DNA of 64,000 nt. Source: Sorex araneus (taxonomy: Eukaryota > Chordata > Mammalia > Eulipotyphla > Soricidae). This document shows positions 20,341-30,599 of the stretch, piece after piece; position 1 is the stretch's first letter; each line of letters begins with the position of its first letter. A program made the translations under genes and the position numbers. Where the stretch lies: contig NC_073304.1 of assembly GCF_027595985.1 (NCBI RefSeq), forward strand, positions 219,240,000 to 219,303,999, read 5' to 3'. Below the pieces are notes generated by a model. It did no database searches and had not been told where the DNA came from. It worked only from the letters and a program-made list of their open reading frames with translations.

Positions 20341-20506
20341 CTTTGCTCTGTGGCTCTTCAGAGGCCGCGCTAGTGGGAACTGGAGTTGGAGAGCCCGGAA
20401 CCCCCTCCCGGGCCAGGTCTGGTGGTTTCTGCTTGTTCTTGGCAGCTTCTGCGGCTTTGAGCTTGCGAGCATGTTTGTGGCCTTTATAATGCGCTTCTGC
20501 CTGGTT
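20341..20506 (-). CDS. ZNF385C: ZNF385C exon with the end of finger 2
   Basis: Acceptor CCCCCTTACAG before 20506, donor CAAAG/GTGAGT at 20341/20340; 166 bases, residues 170-224 plus one base. It opens with [18 protein letters not shown], which gives the histidines H175 and H181 of finger 2. The rest is a low-complexity Pro/Ser/Lys linker. Confidence 0.94.
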
Positions 20507-20929
20507 CTGTAAGGGGGAGGGCACAGGGTCAGCCCTGGCTGACCTGGGGCGGGTCCTGCCGCTGCTATGGTCAGCACCACACAGGCTCCATGCAAGCAGC
20601 CACAGGCTTCCAGTTCTGACGCTGTTGCCACTAAAGGCTGTGCATCCTGGGGCAGATCTAACTACCTCTCTGAGCCTTGGTCTCCCTCACTAATGCTGCA
20701 ATGACCACACTGACCTTAATGGGTTGAATGGATTCGAGGGGCACCCCAGTGACCTTGCAGGTGCTCGATGAATGTCCGTGACCAAATTGCAAATCGCACC
20801 AGCAAGACAACACAGCAGCCCCACACTTTGGGGGTGTGCCTCACAGCACATACACAGCTTCCTTTAGTTTCCGCCAAAAAAAATCTCCTTTTTTGTTATG
20901 CACCATGCAGTGCCCAGCATTGAGAAGAC

Positions 20930-21090
20930 ACAGTGCCGGAGAGAGAATATGGGGTCGCTGCACGTGCCTTGCATGCTGCCAACCCTGCTTCAATTTGTGG
21001 CACTGCATATGGTCCCTTAAGCCCCGCCAGGAGTGACCCCCTAAGCACAGAGCCGGGAATGACATCTGAGCACTCCTGGGTGTGGGGGAA
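20930..21090 (+). mobile_element. SOR-like SINE, old
   Basis: AGTGCCGGAGAGAGAATATG head, CCGCCAGGAGTGACC body. Its tail runs into the GGGAA-rich tract. Confidence 0.75.
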
Positions 21091-21202
21091 GGGGAAGGGG
21101 AGAGAGAAGAGGAAGGGGGAAAGGAAAGAAGGGGAAGGAAGGGGAGGAAGGGGAGGGAAGGGAAGAGGAAGGGAAGGGAGGGAAGGGGAGGGGAGAGAAA
21201 AT
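21088..21202 (+). repeat. Purine tract (GGGAA/GGAAGG)n
   Basis: About 115 bases almost without pyrimidines, degenerate pentamer and hexamer units, continuing a SINE tail. Confidence 0.9.
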
Positions 21203-21400
21203 TCAATCTCTTCTTCAGAGTAGTCTCTGTCCATCTCTTGCACAACTCTCATAACCTGAAAGCCTCAATAGCACCCCCCACCCCCCAGCCCAACACTGAC
21301 CCCACTCATTGGTCCTAGGACCCTGGCTTATTCCCAACTGTAAGAAAGTTGGACCCCTCAGAGAAGCATCATCCTGAACTTCTACAGTTGCCTGGACATG

Positions 21401-21573
21401 GGCTGGAGCGAGAGCACAGCGGGTAGGGTGTTTGCCTTGCACTCGGCCGACCCGGGTTCGATTCCCAGCATCCCGTATAGTTCCCCAAGCACCGCCAGGA
21501 GTAATTCCTGAGTGCATGAGCCAGGAGTAAGCCCTGAGCATCGCCGGGTGTGATCCAAAAAGAAAAAAAAATC
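21401..21573 (+). mobile_element. SOR SINE
   Basis: Full length with intact GGGTTCGATTCC B-box and the ATGAGCCAGGAGTAAG body variant. Confidence 0.95.
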
Positions 21574-21769
21574 AAAAGCAGAGTTGCCCAGACAGAAGTG
21601 GAGCCTTTCCTGGGAGACCAGAAGAGGCCCCTCCCCGCTGAGGGGGAAACTCTATAGCAAGCACGGGGGCGGTGATCAGCCAGGCCGGGACCTAAATCCA
21701 GGTTGCATGGCCTCAAGGAAGTCACTTAACCTCTTGGCGGCTGCTTCCTCATCTGAAACAAGCCTGACT

Positions 21770-21951
21770 GGGGCTGGAGCGATAGCACAGCGATTAGGGC
21801 GTTTGCCTTACACACAGCCGACCCGGGTTCAACCACCCCTCCAAATCCCATGGTCCCCCAAGCACCGCCAGGAGTAATTCCTGAATGCAAAGTCAGGAAC
21901 AACCCTTGAACATCACTGGGTGTGACCCAAAAAGAAAAAAGAAACAAGGGG
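21770..21951 (+). mobile_element. SOR SINE, first unit of a dimer
   Basis: Full head; the B-box region is altered to GGGTTCAACCACC; tail AAAAAGAAAAAAGAAACAA. Target word AAACAAGCCTGA precedes it at 21756-21767. Confidence 0.93.
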
Positions 21952-22122
21952 CTGGAGAGATAGCACAGCGGGTAGGGCGTTTGCCTTGCACTCGGCCGAC
22001 CCGGGTTTGATTCCCAGCATCCCATATGGTCACCCAAGCACCACCAGGAGTAATTCCTAAGTGCATGAGCCAGGAGTAACCCCTGTGCATTGCTGAGTGT
22101 GACCCAAAAAGCAAAAAAACAA
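21952..22122 (+). mobile_element. SOR SINE, second unit of a dimer
   Basis: Begins directly at the tail of the first unit. The target word AAACAAGCCTGA recurs only after this unit, at 22123-22134. Confidence 0.94.
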
Positions 22123-22189
22123 AAACAAGCCTGATGACATCACAGCTTCTCTCTCTATCTCACGGAGAGACCATGGCAGCTTTAACTCC

Positions 22190-22380
22190 AGGGGCTGGAG
22201 AGACAGTACAGAGGGCGGGGGCCACTCGCCTCACACACACAGCAGACCCAGGTTTGATCCCTGGCACCCCAGATGCACCCCAAGCCCCACCAGGGGGTGA
22301 GGTAAGCAGCACCACTGGGTATGGCCCTCCCCCACCAACACCCCCTTGCCCCCCAAAAAAAGAAAAAGAAGAGAAAACAA
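22190..22380 (+). mobile_element. SOR SINE, old
   Basis: GGGGCTGGAGAGACAGTACA head, GGTTTGATCCC B-box, CACTGGGTATGGCC body end and an A-rich tail. Confidence 0.85.
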
Positions 22381-22396
22381 AAACAAACTCAGCTCC

Positions 22397-22580
22397 AGGA
22401 CTGAGAGATGGTGCAAAAGGCTAGAGCACCCACTTTGCCTGCAGGAGGTCTGGGTTTGAGCCTTGACTCCTCAAGTACCAGTGTGAGTGACCGACCCCCT
22501 AGCCTGCACACACAGAGTCCGGAGGAGCCCCTGAGCATTGCTGGGTGCAAACCCAAAAGCAAAGACAAAACAAAAAAAGC
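22397..22580 (+). mobile_element. SOR-like SINE, old
   Basis: GGACTGAGAGATGGTGCAAA head; TTGCTGGGTGCAAACCC end with AAACAAAAAAAG tail. Confidence 0.7.
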
Positions 22581-22889
22581 AGTCATCTCTGGGCCAGGAG
22601 ATGATGGGGCGGCTCCTGGCAGCCGGAGTAGGGGTAGGCAAGCCACCTGCTCCCTTGCAGAATGCAGAAGATGGGAGAGACGCCTTGGGGAGCCGAGAGG
22701 GAAAGGGTCCAGGCCCCCAGAGATGGGAGGCTAAATGGACAAGGGTCGGGGGAAGGAAGCCGTAAGGAATGCACACCACTCCTCCAACCAAACACAGAGC
22801 CAGAGAACTGGCGCAAACAGCTGGCACACTTACATACATTAATCACATACATACACATTAATCCCTATGCAGGTAAAAGTGGCTATTTA

Positions 22890-23083
22890 GGGACTAGAGT
22901 GATAGTACAGAGGGGAGGGTGCTTGCCTTGCACAGGGCTAACCCAGGTTCGATCCCCAGCATCCCATACGGTGCCCCATGCCCCTCAGTGACCCCTGAGT
23001 ACAGAGTCAAGAGTAACCTCTGAGCATCACTGGGTGTGACCAAACACCAAAATAAAAATAAATAAATAAATAAATAAATAAAG
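22890..23083 (+). mobile_element. SOR SINE with (AAAT)n tail
   Basis: GGGACTAGAGTGATAGTACA head, GGTTCGATCCC B-box; the tail has become about 7 AAAT units at 23053-23083. Confidence 0.9.
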
Positions 23084-23266
23084 GGGGGTGTGCTAATTAC
23101 ACAGAGACACACAAAATTATATCCGGAGAAGAGAGGCTGGGATGGACAAAGGTCTGGGGGCCTCAGGACCATCACCCCCAGGCCACCCCATCCTCCAGGA
23201 GCCCCCAGAAGCCCTAGGTCCAGCCCCCAGCCTCCTCTCCAGCCTGTGCACACTGCTCCCTCTCAC

Positions 23267-23377
23267 CGCTGAGTTGAACCTCAGGTGACAGATGTTACAG
23301 GAGATGAAGAGCTTCTTCTTCAGAGGGGAGGGGACCCCAAATGTGTGGCTGATGACAGCTTTCTGGACCGGGTCCAT
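23267..23377 (-). CDS. ZNF385C: ZNF385C exon with MDPVQKAV and start of finger 2
   Basis: Acceptor CCGCTTCACAG before 23377, donor TCAGCG/GTGAGA at 23267/23266; 111 bases, residues 133-169, phase 0. It starts with [18 protein letters not shown], the most conserved block of the ZNF385 family, and ends inside finger 2 after C159-N-I-C162-HLRFNSA. The internal Met133 could start a shorter isoform. Confidence 0.95.
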
Positions 23378-23965
23378 CTGTGAAGCGGAGGAGGGCACAG
23401 TCATCCTGCAGTCAGGTTGTGGTAGGGGGCAGTGCCGGCTACGGGCTAGGGAAGTGTCCAGTCTGCCACTGGAGCATTCCTGCTCTCAGCCCTGCAGGAC
23501 GTGGCCAGGTGAGCCCCCACCCCACGGCGCTGAGAATGGAACCAGCCTCTGCAGGACTCGGGACCTCTCTCGCCACCCGCTGAGTCTCTGTTTTGCTTTG
23601 GGAGGGAACTGTCCCCTGGAGACTCCGATTCCGGCAGCCGCTCTCTGTGCTGGACCTACAGGTGCCCTGGCGGCTCTGACCAGCTCAGAACCACCCCTAG
23701 ATCTGAGGAGCAAGAGAGTCGGAGAGAGGCCAGGGGAGGTGGACAGCAAGGAGAGGCCCAGGGGTCCCTGAGTGGGAGCCAGGGCTAGGACCTCAGACCC
23801 CCAACCCAGACATCAAGGGCTTCACGAGGCACCCCATGCCTGGAAACAGAGCATGCCAGCAAGTGACAGCAGGGACAAGGTCCTCAGGACCTTTACTCTG
23901 TGGCCGCAAAGAACTCCCCCCACTTCTGGTCAAGATGGAGTGGGGTTCCTAAGTGAATAAGTGAT

Positions 23966-24119
23966 TCTTTTTTTTTGGGGGGGGTGCCACACTTGGACAC
24001 CAGAACCAGTACAATAACACCCCTAGTGGTTCTCCAGGGACCATCAGGGCCAGGGCTCAAACCCAGGCCCCCCACTTGCAGAGCAGGTGCTCAGGTCCTT
24101 TGATCCATCTCGCCGGCCC
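23966..24119 (-). mobile_element. SOR-like SINE, antisense, old
   Basis: T- and G-run start, CTCCAGGGACCATCAGG core, ends ATCTCGCCGGCCC. Confidence 0.65.
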
Positions 24120-24218
24120 TCGATTTGATTGGGCGAATTGGGGAGGGCATGGTTTACAGCTCAGGGAGTGAGATGAAAGCCATGCCAGGCTACCCCACCT
24201 GGCCTTCCCATGCCTACA

Positions 24219-24368
24219 CACACAGAGGGACACACACACACACACACACAAACACACACATACACGGGCACATAAGCTGACAGGAAATGAAACTGAAGGA
24301 GACACACGTAGAAGATACACACTCAAACACACACAACTCACAATGGCCCAAAACCCCTAACACACACA

Positions 24369-24411
<43 letters not shown>
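24219..24411 (+). repeat. CA-rich tract with (CA)n
   Basis: Interrupted CA repeats, with the longest perfect run at about 24371-24410. It produces spurious His/Thr-rich frames. Confidence 0.9.
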
Positions 24412-24414
<3 letters not shown>

Positions 24415-24692
24415 AAGTGAAGATTCAGAGCAGTCAACACAAAAACCTAATCATATATCCAGGAAAAAATGGGCTCCTGTTCACACACAGAGAGATACAC
24501 CCATTCACCACCATAAATAACAAAGACCATCTGGGACACAACTGAGACGGAAGGACACGTAGGAATCACACACAGACACCCACAGACAGCCCCAAATTAA
24601 ACTTCAAGTGAAACTCAGTTATCAAGTGCTGGGGATCAGCCCCCCATGAACAGGCCTAAAGCAGGGGCGCTGTGAGGATTAAGAAAAACAGA

Positions 24693-24865
24693 AAAGCCGG
24701 AGTGATAACACAGCAGGAAGGGCATTTGCCTTGCATGTGGCTGACTCAGGTTCGATCCCTGGCATCTCATACGGTCCTTCAAGCACTGCTAGGAGCAATC
24801 CTGAGTGCACAGCCAGAAGGAACCCCTGAGCACAGCTGGGTGTGACTCAAAAAGCCAAAAAAAAA
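24693..24865 (+). mobile_element. SOR SINE
   Basis: AAGCCGGAGTGATAACACAG head, GGTTCGATCCC B-box, GTGACTCAAAAAGCC tail. Confidence 0.9.
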
Positions 24866-24868
24866 GGG

Positions 24869-25062
24869 GGAGCTGAAGCAATAGTACAGCAGGGAGGGTG
24901 TTTGCCTTGAACCTGAGCTGACTCAGGTTTGATCCCGGGCATGCCATATGGTCCTTTGAGCATCGTCAGGAGTAATTCCTGATTGCAGAACCAGGAGCAA
25001 GCCCTGAGGGCCACCAGGAGTGACCCAAAGAGCCAAAAAACAAACAAACAAACAAACAAGCA
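24869..25062 (+). mobile_element. SOR SINE
   Basis: Directly follows the previous copy; GGAGCTGAAGCAATAGTACA head; tail becomes (CAAA)n at 25038-25060. Confidence 0.9.
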
Positions 25063-25193
25063 AACCCAGAAATAAGAGAGAAAAAGAAGCAGGGGGCCAG
25101 AGTGCTCACAGCCTCGTGGACAGAGAGCACCTACTGCCCTCCACGGACAGTATGTATTGCTTAGAACCAAGGGTTATTAAGAGGAGGATATTA

Positions 25194-25374
25194 GGGGCTG
25201 GAGCGATAGCACAGCGGGTAGGGCATTTGCCTTGTACGCGGCCGACCCGGGTTCAATCCCCGGCATCCCATATGGTCCCCCAAGCACTGCCAGGAGTAAT
25301 TCCTGAGTGCAAAGCCAGGAGTAACCCCTGAGCATTGCTGGGTGTGACCCCCCCCAAAAAAAAAAAACAAAAAA
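25194..25374 (+). mobile_element. SOR SINE, young
   Basis: Near consensus; C-run before the tail. Perfect target duplication AAGAGGAGGATATTA at 25179-25193 and 25375-25389. It lies between ZNF385C exons. Confidence 0.97.
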
Positions 25375-25853
25375 AAGAGGAGGATATTAACATTTTTTTG
25401 GCAGACACCTAGATATCTTAATCTACTCAGGTCAAACTCTTCCATATCTGAGGGCCTTTGTTTATCAGGAAAAACCTTTTTGTAAAAGGTTTTCTCATGG
25501 GGAAATTCTTCCAGGAGGGGGCGCAGCGACAGAGCAGATCCAGGACCCCCGCCAGGGCAGCACCCGGCACGCAGCGCCCGCATTCTGGACTTCGAGGTGC
25601 CATGAACTCCCCATCCTGTCTGTCTCCTTTGTCCCACCCGTCCAGGCCCCAGCACCCAGGCCCTGCAGGGGAGCTGCTGTTTGTGGGAGGGATGACGCAT
25701 CTCGGCTCCTTGGCCGGGGGGGGGGGGGGCGAAGCTGGGCCCAGGGGTCCCCGTCTGGGGAGCACCTACTCACTCTGGGGGTCGTTGGGAGGCCATGAGA
25801 CTCTCTTCCACCAGCCCCTGGACCCCCCCAGCCTGGCCGCGCCACCCACCTAC

Positions 25854-26002
25854 CGTGCTGAAGTTGGGGAAGAGACTGAGTGGGGCGTTGCCATTGAGGT
25901 GGAAGGCGAGCAAGTGCTTGAAGTCCAGCGGGGGCTGCAGAGGACTGGCGGGCAGGGGCAGGGAGGCCAGCAGGGGGCTGGGGGTGCTGGAGGCTGGGCC
26001 TG
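25854..26002 (-). CDS. ZNF385C: ZNF385C exon 2 of the coding region
   Basis: Acceptor CCTCCTGCAG before 26002, donor AGCACG/GTAGGT at 25854/25853; 149 bases, residues 83-132. It encodes a Pro/Leu-rich segment with [17 protein letters not shown] and ends [10 protein letters not shown], which corresponds to the family segment just before MDPVQKAV. No finger. Phase 1 in, phase 0 out. Confidence 0.92.
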
Positions 26003-26275
26003 CTGCAGGAGGAAGGAAAAGGGGGTCTGAAGTGGGGAGCCGCCCGACTTTCTGCAACCTCTTAGGTTGAGCCACGCTCAGGGGTGAGTGAGGCCAAACT
26101 GCTGCCTTCCCCTGCCCCCCCCCCCCCCCCGCACCTTGCAGCACTGCCCAAGCCCAGGGCCACCAAAGCCCATCCTGGGGCTCCCCACAATGGGGACGGG
26201 GGAGCCGGAAAAGCCGGATGTCCAAGTGTGAAGTGCTCCAAGTGGCCACGGCAGGGGATAGTAGGGACAGGCGCA

Positions 26276-26338
26276 CATGTGTGTGCGCACACACACACAC
26301 ATGCACACATGCGCACACACACATGCACACATATGCAT
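26276..26338 (+). repeat. (CA/GCAC)n tract
   Basis: ACACATGC-type alternating purine-pyrimidine repeat, interrupted. Confidence 0.85.
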
Positions 26339-26739
26339 CACCATGGGGACGGCACACTGCAATGCGCAGGGTTACCACTTCATTGCCAATTCAGCCCGAA
26401 CACCCCCAGGAGACCGGAAGAGAAGCCGGTCCCCCAGCTTTCACAAGCTGCCCCCTCCAGATGCCCACACCATTCACAGCAATGGCAGACCCATATGAGG
26501 GGAGGCTGAAGAGCTATCTCCCCATCTGTGTGCCCCCCAGCTCGGGTACTCTCCCCAGGAGCCAGGACGGTCCTGCGGTTGTCACAGCCTTTGATGGAGA
26601 GGTGAGGTGAGGGCAGGTGAGGGCTAAGAATCTGGGGAGCAGCCAGACTTGGAGGGAGACAAGAAGGTGGAATAAACTGGGTGCGCTCAGGACTCTTTCG
26701 GATGCTGCCATTGCAAAACCAAAAAAGAATCCTTTTCGG

Positions 26740-26885
26740 GACCAGAGTAAGCCGGGGGGTTCAAAGGGCAGAGCGCAGGCCTTGCAATAGGAAACCTGGG
26801 TTCCATCCCCAGCTCCACCTGGTCTCCCTGAGCGTTGCAGGGAGCAAAGTCCTGTCTCAGCACTGCTGAGTGTAAACTCCTCTCC
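26740..26885 (+). mobile_element. SOR-like SINE, old
   Basis: GGGACCAGAGTAAGCCGGGG head and GGGTTCCATCCCC B-box; body eroded. Confidence 0.65.
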
Positions 26886-26954
26886 AGTCCCCGCCTCGAC
26901 TCCCCGCAAAACCAAAAGAAAACTTTAACAGATTTTGGTGCTCACACCAAGAAA

Positions 26955-27132
26955 GATGGGGCAGGGCTGGACAGTACAGCAGAGAAGTCACTTGCTTTGC
27001 ATGTAACTGACCTGTGTTCGATCCCTGGCACCCCGTATGGTGCCCGAGCCCCACCAGGAGTGATCTCTAAGTAAAAAGAGCCGAGAGTAAGCCCCGAGCA
27101 CCACCTGGTGTGGCCTCCAAACAACAACCACA
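26955..27132 (+). mobile_element. SOR SINE, old
   Basis: GGGCAGGGCTGGACAGTACA head, GTTCGATCCC B-box, CACCTGGTGTGGCC end, AACAACAACC tail. Confidence 0.85.
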
Positions 27133-27320
27133 AAAGTAGGCTTACTTTGCACTTCTCCATTTATGAGCCTACATACACAGTCACCCACAGTCAAGCCTCA
27201 GGCGGGCTAGTGGAGGTGGGGAAGAAGGGCACACAGTGCGTGCACACAGGACTTCCTCTATTCTCCAGGAAGAGAAACTGCTGGGAGAGAGGTCAAGCCG
27301 CACTCAAGAACCCCGTTCTC

Positions 27321-27505
27321 GGGCTGGAGCGATAGCACAGTGGGTAGGGCATTTGCCTTGCACGCGGCAGACCCAGGTTCAATTCCCAGCATCCCATATG
27401 GTCCCCTGAGCACCGCCAGGAGTGATTCCTGAGTGCAAGAAGCCAGGAGTAACCTCTGAGCATCACCAGGTGTGAACCAAAGAGCAAAAATAAATAAAAA
27501 TTAAA
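27321..27505 (+). mobile_element. SOR SINE, first unit of a dimer
   Basis: Full unit with the tail GCAAAAATAAATAAAAATTA. Target word AAGAACCCCGTTCTC at 27306-27320 precedes it; none follows it directly. Confidence 0.95.
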
Positions 27506-27692
27506 GGGGCTGGAGCGATATCACAGTGGGTAGGGCGTTTGCTTTGCACGCCGCCGACCCAGGTTCGATTCCCAGCATCCCATATGGTCCCCTGAGCACC
27601 GCCAGCGGTAATTCCTGAGTGCAGAGCCAGGAGTGACTCCTGTGCATCACCAGGTGTGACCCAAAAAGCAAAAATAAATAAAAATTAAAAAA
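27506..27692 (+). mobile_element. SOR SINE, second unit of a dimer
   Basis: Same tail word as the first unit. The target word AAGAACCCCGTTCTC recurs at 27693-27707. Confidence 0.95.
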
Positions 27693-28059
27693 AAGAACCC
27701 CGTTCTCCTTCCCTCAGCCCTCAGCTCCCAAGACATGGTCCTTTACCCTGCAGCCAAGACACCACCCCCTGTCCCCAGACTTTTCTAGAATCAGAGCCTG
27801 AGTCAACTCAAGAGGGTGAGCAGAGCCTCATCTAATTCTGGGAAGACTAGGACCAATTATTAGGGTACCCCAGGGCCAAGCATCTCTGCCCATCGCCCGG
27901 GTCCTAGAGAACCCCTGGGACCATGGAGGGACTCGGCACAGGGGAAGGGAGCTCTGGAAGAGGCTGGGAAGGTCCAGTTATCAAGTCTGTGCAGGTGAAG
28001 CTGGGTCAGGGGGGTGAGCCCTGGGCATTAAGGACCCAGCCCCCCTGTCCCGCTGCACC

Positions 28060-28990
28060 CAAGGAGCTGGTCCTGAGGAGGGCAGCAAGTCCAGGAGCCC
28101 ACCCCCCACAATGCACAGCCACTCTCCAAGACCCCCACTGCCAACGCTAAGTCAAACTCACGCAGTGGGGAGCCGATAACTGTGATCTTCCCTGCGGGGC
28201 CGCCCCGATGTGTGTCCCCCAGCACAGCCCCAGGAGGCGCCCGTGGGGTGGAGAGAGCCGAGGAGAAGCCGGAGAAGAGCTGGTGCAGCTTGAAGGGTGC
28301 ACACACCAGCCTGACGCCCGTGCCGTGAGCACGACTCTGCCAGGTGCTGTGCCAGCTCAGGACCAGGTCCTGGGCCCCCGGGGCATGCCCTCAGGGCGCT
28401 CAGAGTCAGCTCATGGGTGAAGGGATGAGCGGAGCGAGCTGGCCACTGCCAGGTGCAGCTCTGCCCAGCCCCCGGATGTCCTCGCTCCCGAGCCCCGTCC
28501 AGGCCTCTGTGGCCACCCACCTGCACGTCCCTCCCTCTCCTGGGGCCGCAGTGATCGCTGCGCTCCATGTGCAGCAGCGCCTGGCACAGGCGGAATCTCT
28601 GCAGCTCTGGCAGGGCGGAGCCGAGGGCCTTGGGCACGTACTCCTTGGCCCCGCGATACACAGTGCTCAGCATGGCCAAAGTGGCCACGTCCACCTCCGC
28701 TGTGAGGCCCACGGAGGTGGGGCTGGCCGCAGTGAGCAGTGAGCGCCAGGCATTGGGCCCCCGACATCACGTGGTGCGGGAAGTTGTCAGTGCCACAGTG
28801 AAGGCGTCCTGGGCTTTGCCATGCGCACCGGGCGCCAGTCCTGGGGGCACCTGAGACAGAGCAGGGGCTTCCGCTCACAGCTGGAGGGCAGCCAGGGGAA
28901 CTCCCCCTTCCAGTGCTCACTGGAATAGTACTTGCTCTTCTGGCCAGAGTCGGAGGTTTCCCCAGCTGGCTTTTTCCTGGGGGGCACCAA
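28060..28990 (-). pseudogene. C17orf113-like gene remnant
   Basis: On the minus strand an open frame starts MVPPRKKPAGETSDSGQKSK at 28990 and continues through a W..FPWL..C..CLRC segment resembling a TTF/BED-type zinc finger. After about 45 residues the frame breaks. GTDNFPHHVMSGAQ-like sequence follows in another frame at about 28790, then VDVATLAMLSTVYRGAKEYV and ELQRFRLCQALLHMERSDH in a third frame (about 28690-28560). At 28306-28070 comes FKLHQLFSGF and GKITVIGSPLREFDLALAV, which I recognise as the C-terminal region. From memory these match C17orf113, a protein of about 670 residues related to ZNF862 and hAT transposases and encoded next to ZNF385C in human. Roughly the middle two thirds is missing. 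Several frameshifts and the internal loss show that it cannot make the family protein. Whether it is the decayed orthologue or a retrocopy cannot be settled here; I see no A-tail or target duplication. Confidence 0.72.
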
Positions 28991-29231
28991 GCCAGCTCCT
29001 CTAGGGGCTCACCCAAAAGCTCATGTCCCCCACCTGCCATCCAGCCTGCCATTCCCACCAGAACCACCTCCCCGGACAAGGGAAGTTGGGCCTCCCGCCA
29101 GGCTAGAGGGGACGGTTGGGCTGAGGCCGGAAAGTTTACTCCTGCTTTGCTGGCAGGAGACTGAGATGAAACACAGAAGGAGAAGGTGTCAAGGGCCCCG
29201 CTGGGGTGGCCGGGACGAAATGGGGCAGGGC

Positions 29232-29401
29232 AGGGGCCAGAGAGATCGTATAGTGCGTAGGGTGCTTCCTTGCATGCAGCTGACCCGGGTTCGATCTCTG
29301 GCACCTCCGATGGTCCCCCGAGCCCTGCAGGAGTGATTCCTGAGCACAGAGCCAGGAGTTGGTCCTGAGCACAGCAGGGTGTGGCCCCCAAACAAAATAA
29401 G
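29232..29401 (+). mobile_element. SOR SINE
   Basis: GGGGCCAGAGAGATCGTATA head, GGGTTCGATCTC B-box, GTGGCCCCCAAACAAAAT tail. Confidence 0.88.
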
Positions 29402-29822
29402 AAATGGGGGAGGGTTGAGGGGAGAGGGCATGCGCATGTACAGAGCATGGGCCAGACGGGCCCCGTGCTTCCCTACGGCTCCTCTGAGGGGGGCCGTATT
29501 ATAGGGGAGACACATGCCAGCACTCAGAGCTGGAAAGATTGGCCCCATCTTTGCTGTGGTACGACAGCAAGGTGGACGGGGCACGTCTGGGGGGCTCTGA
29601 AGAATTCATGGCTGGGCTGGGTCTAACACTCTAGGCGCCTGGCCTCCCACCCAAAGACTGGCTTGTCCCCCCCTCACAACCGCAGCCATTGCTGTCGTCA
29701 GAAGAAAGCTGGTGGGCCTCTGCCTGCTGCTCCACCATGCCAGGGAGCCTGTCCCCGGCTGATGTCCCTGGGCCTATTCGGAACCGAAAGCAGAGCCCCT
29801 CCAGCAGCCTCCACACCTGCCC

Positions 29823-30264
29823 TGTGCTGTTATTATTATTATTATTGCACTGTCCCACTGTCGTCCCATTGTTCATCGATTTGCTTGAGCGGGCACCAGT
29901 AACATCTCCATTGTGAGACTTGCTGTTACTCTTTTTTTTTTTTTTTTTGCTTTTTGGGTCACACCCAGTGATGCTCAGGGGTTACTCCTGGCTTTGCACT
30001 CAGGAATTACTCCTGGCGATGCTTGGGGGACCATATGGGATGCCGGGGATCGAACCCGGGTCGGCCGCATGCAAGGCAAATGCCCTACCCGCTGTGCTAT
30101 CGCTCCGGCCCCTGTTACTATTTTTGGCATATTTAATATACCAGGCTCTGCCATGTGGGCGGGATACTATCAGTAGCTTGCTGGACTCTCCGAGAGGGAT
30201 GGAGGAATTGAACCCAGGTCGGCCGCATACAAGGCAAATGCCCTATCCGCTGTGCTATCACTCC

Positions 30265-30266
<2 letters not shown>
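29823..30266 (+). mobile_element. Composite repeat, interrupted by a SOR SINE
   Basis: The two halves 29823-29930 and 30112-30266 match the continuous copy at 34096-34339. The first half carries CATCGATTTGCTTGAGCGGG; the second ends in the tRNA-like CAAATGCCCTATCCGCTGTG. A SOR copy sits between them. Confidence 0.88.
29931..30111 (-). mobile_element. SOR SINE, antisense, inside the composite repeat
   Basis: Near consensus; short target duplication CTGTTACT at 29923-29930 and 30112-30119. Confidence 0.95.
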
Positions 30267-30300
<34 letters not shown>

Positions 30301-30310
30301 CATTATTATT
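30265..30310 (+). repeat. (ATT)n microsatellite
   Basis: About 15 ATT units with one C interruption, starting where the composite repeat ends. Confidence 0.93.
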
Positions 30311-30470
30311 TTACTTTTTGGGTTACACCCAACAACGCTCAGGGGTTACTCCTGGCTTTGCTCTCAGGAATCACTCCTGGTGGTGCTTGGGGGACCCTAT
30401 GGGATGCTGGGAATCAAACCCAGGTTGGCCACGTGCAAGGCAAATGCCCTACCCGCTGTGCCCTGCACCA
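30311..30470 (-). mobile_element. SOR SINE, antisense
   Basis: ACTTTTTGGGTTACACCCAA start; head truncated after CCCGCTGTG. Confidence 0.92.
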
Positions 30471-30599
30471 TATTATGGGCCCACACCACAACTCCTGAAG
30501 CTACAGACCTACTCAACAAATTCCATGCTGCTCTCAGTTATTCTCCCTGTCATCCTGTGAGGACGGGCAGAGAAGACAGAGACCGACCTCCAGCTTCAT

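Noticed and set aside
28411-29448. 345-codon open frame on the minus strand
   Set aside because: It reads through an antisense SINE and crosses the C17orf113-like remnant in mixed frames; it is not one protein.
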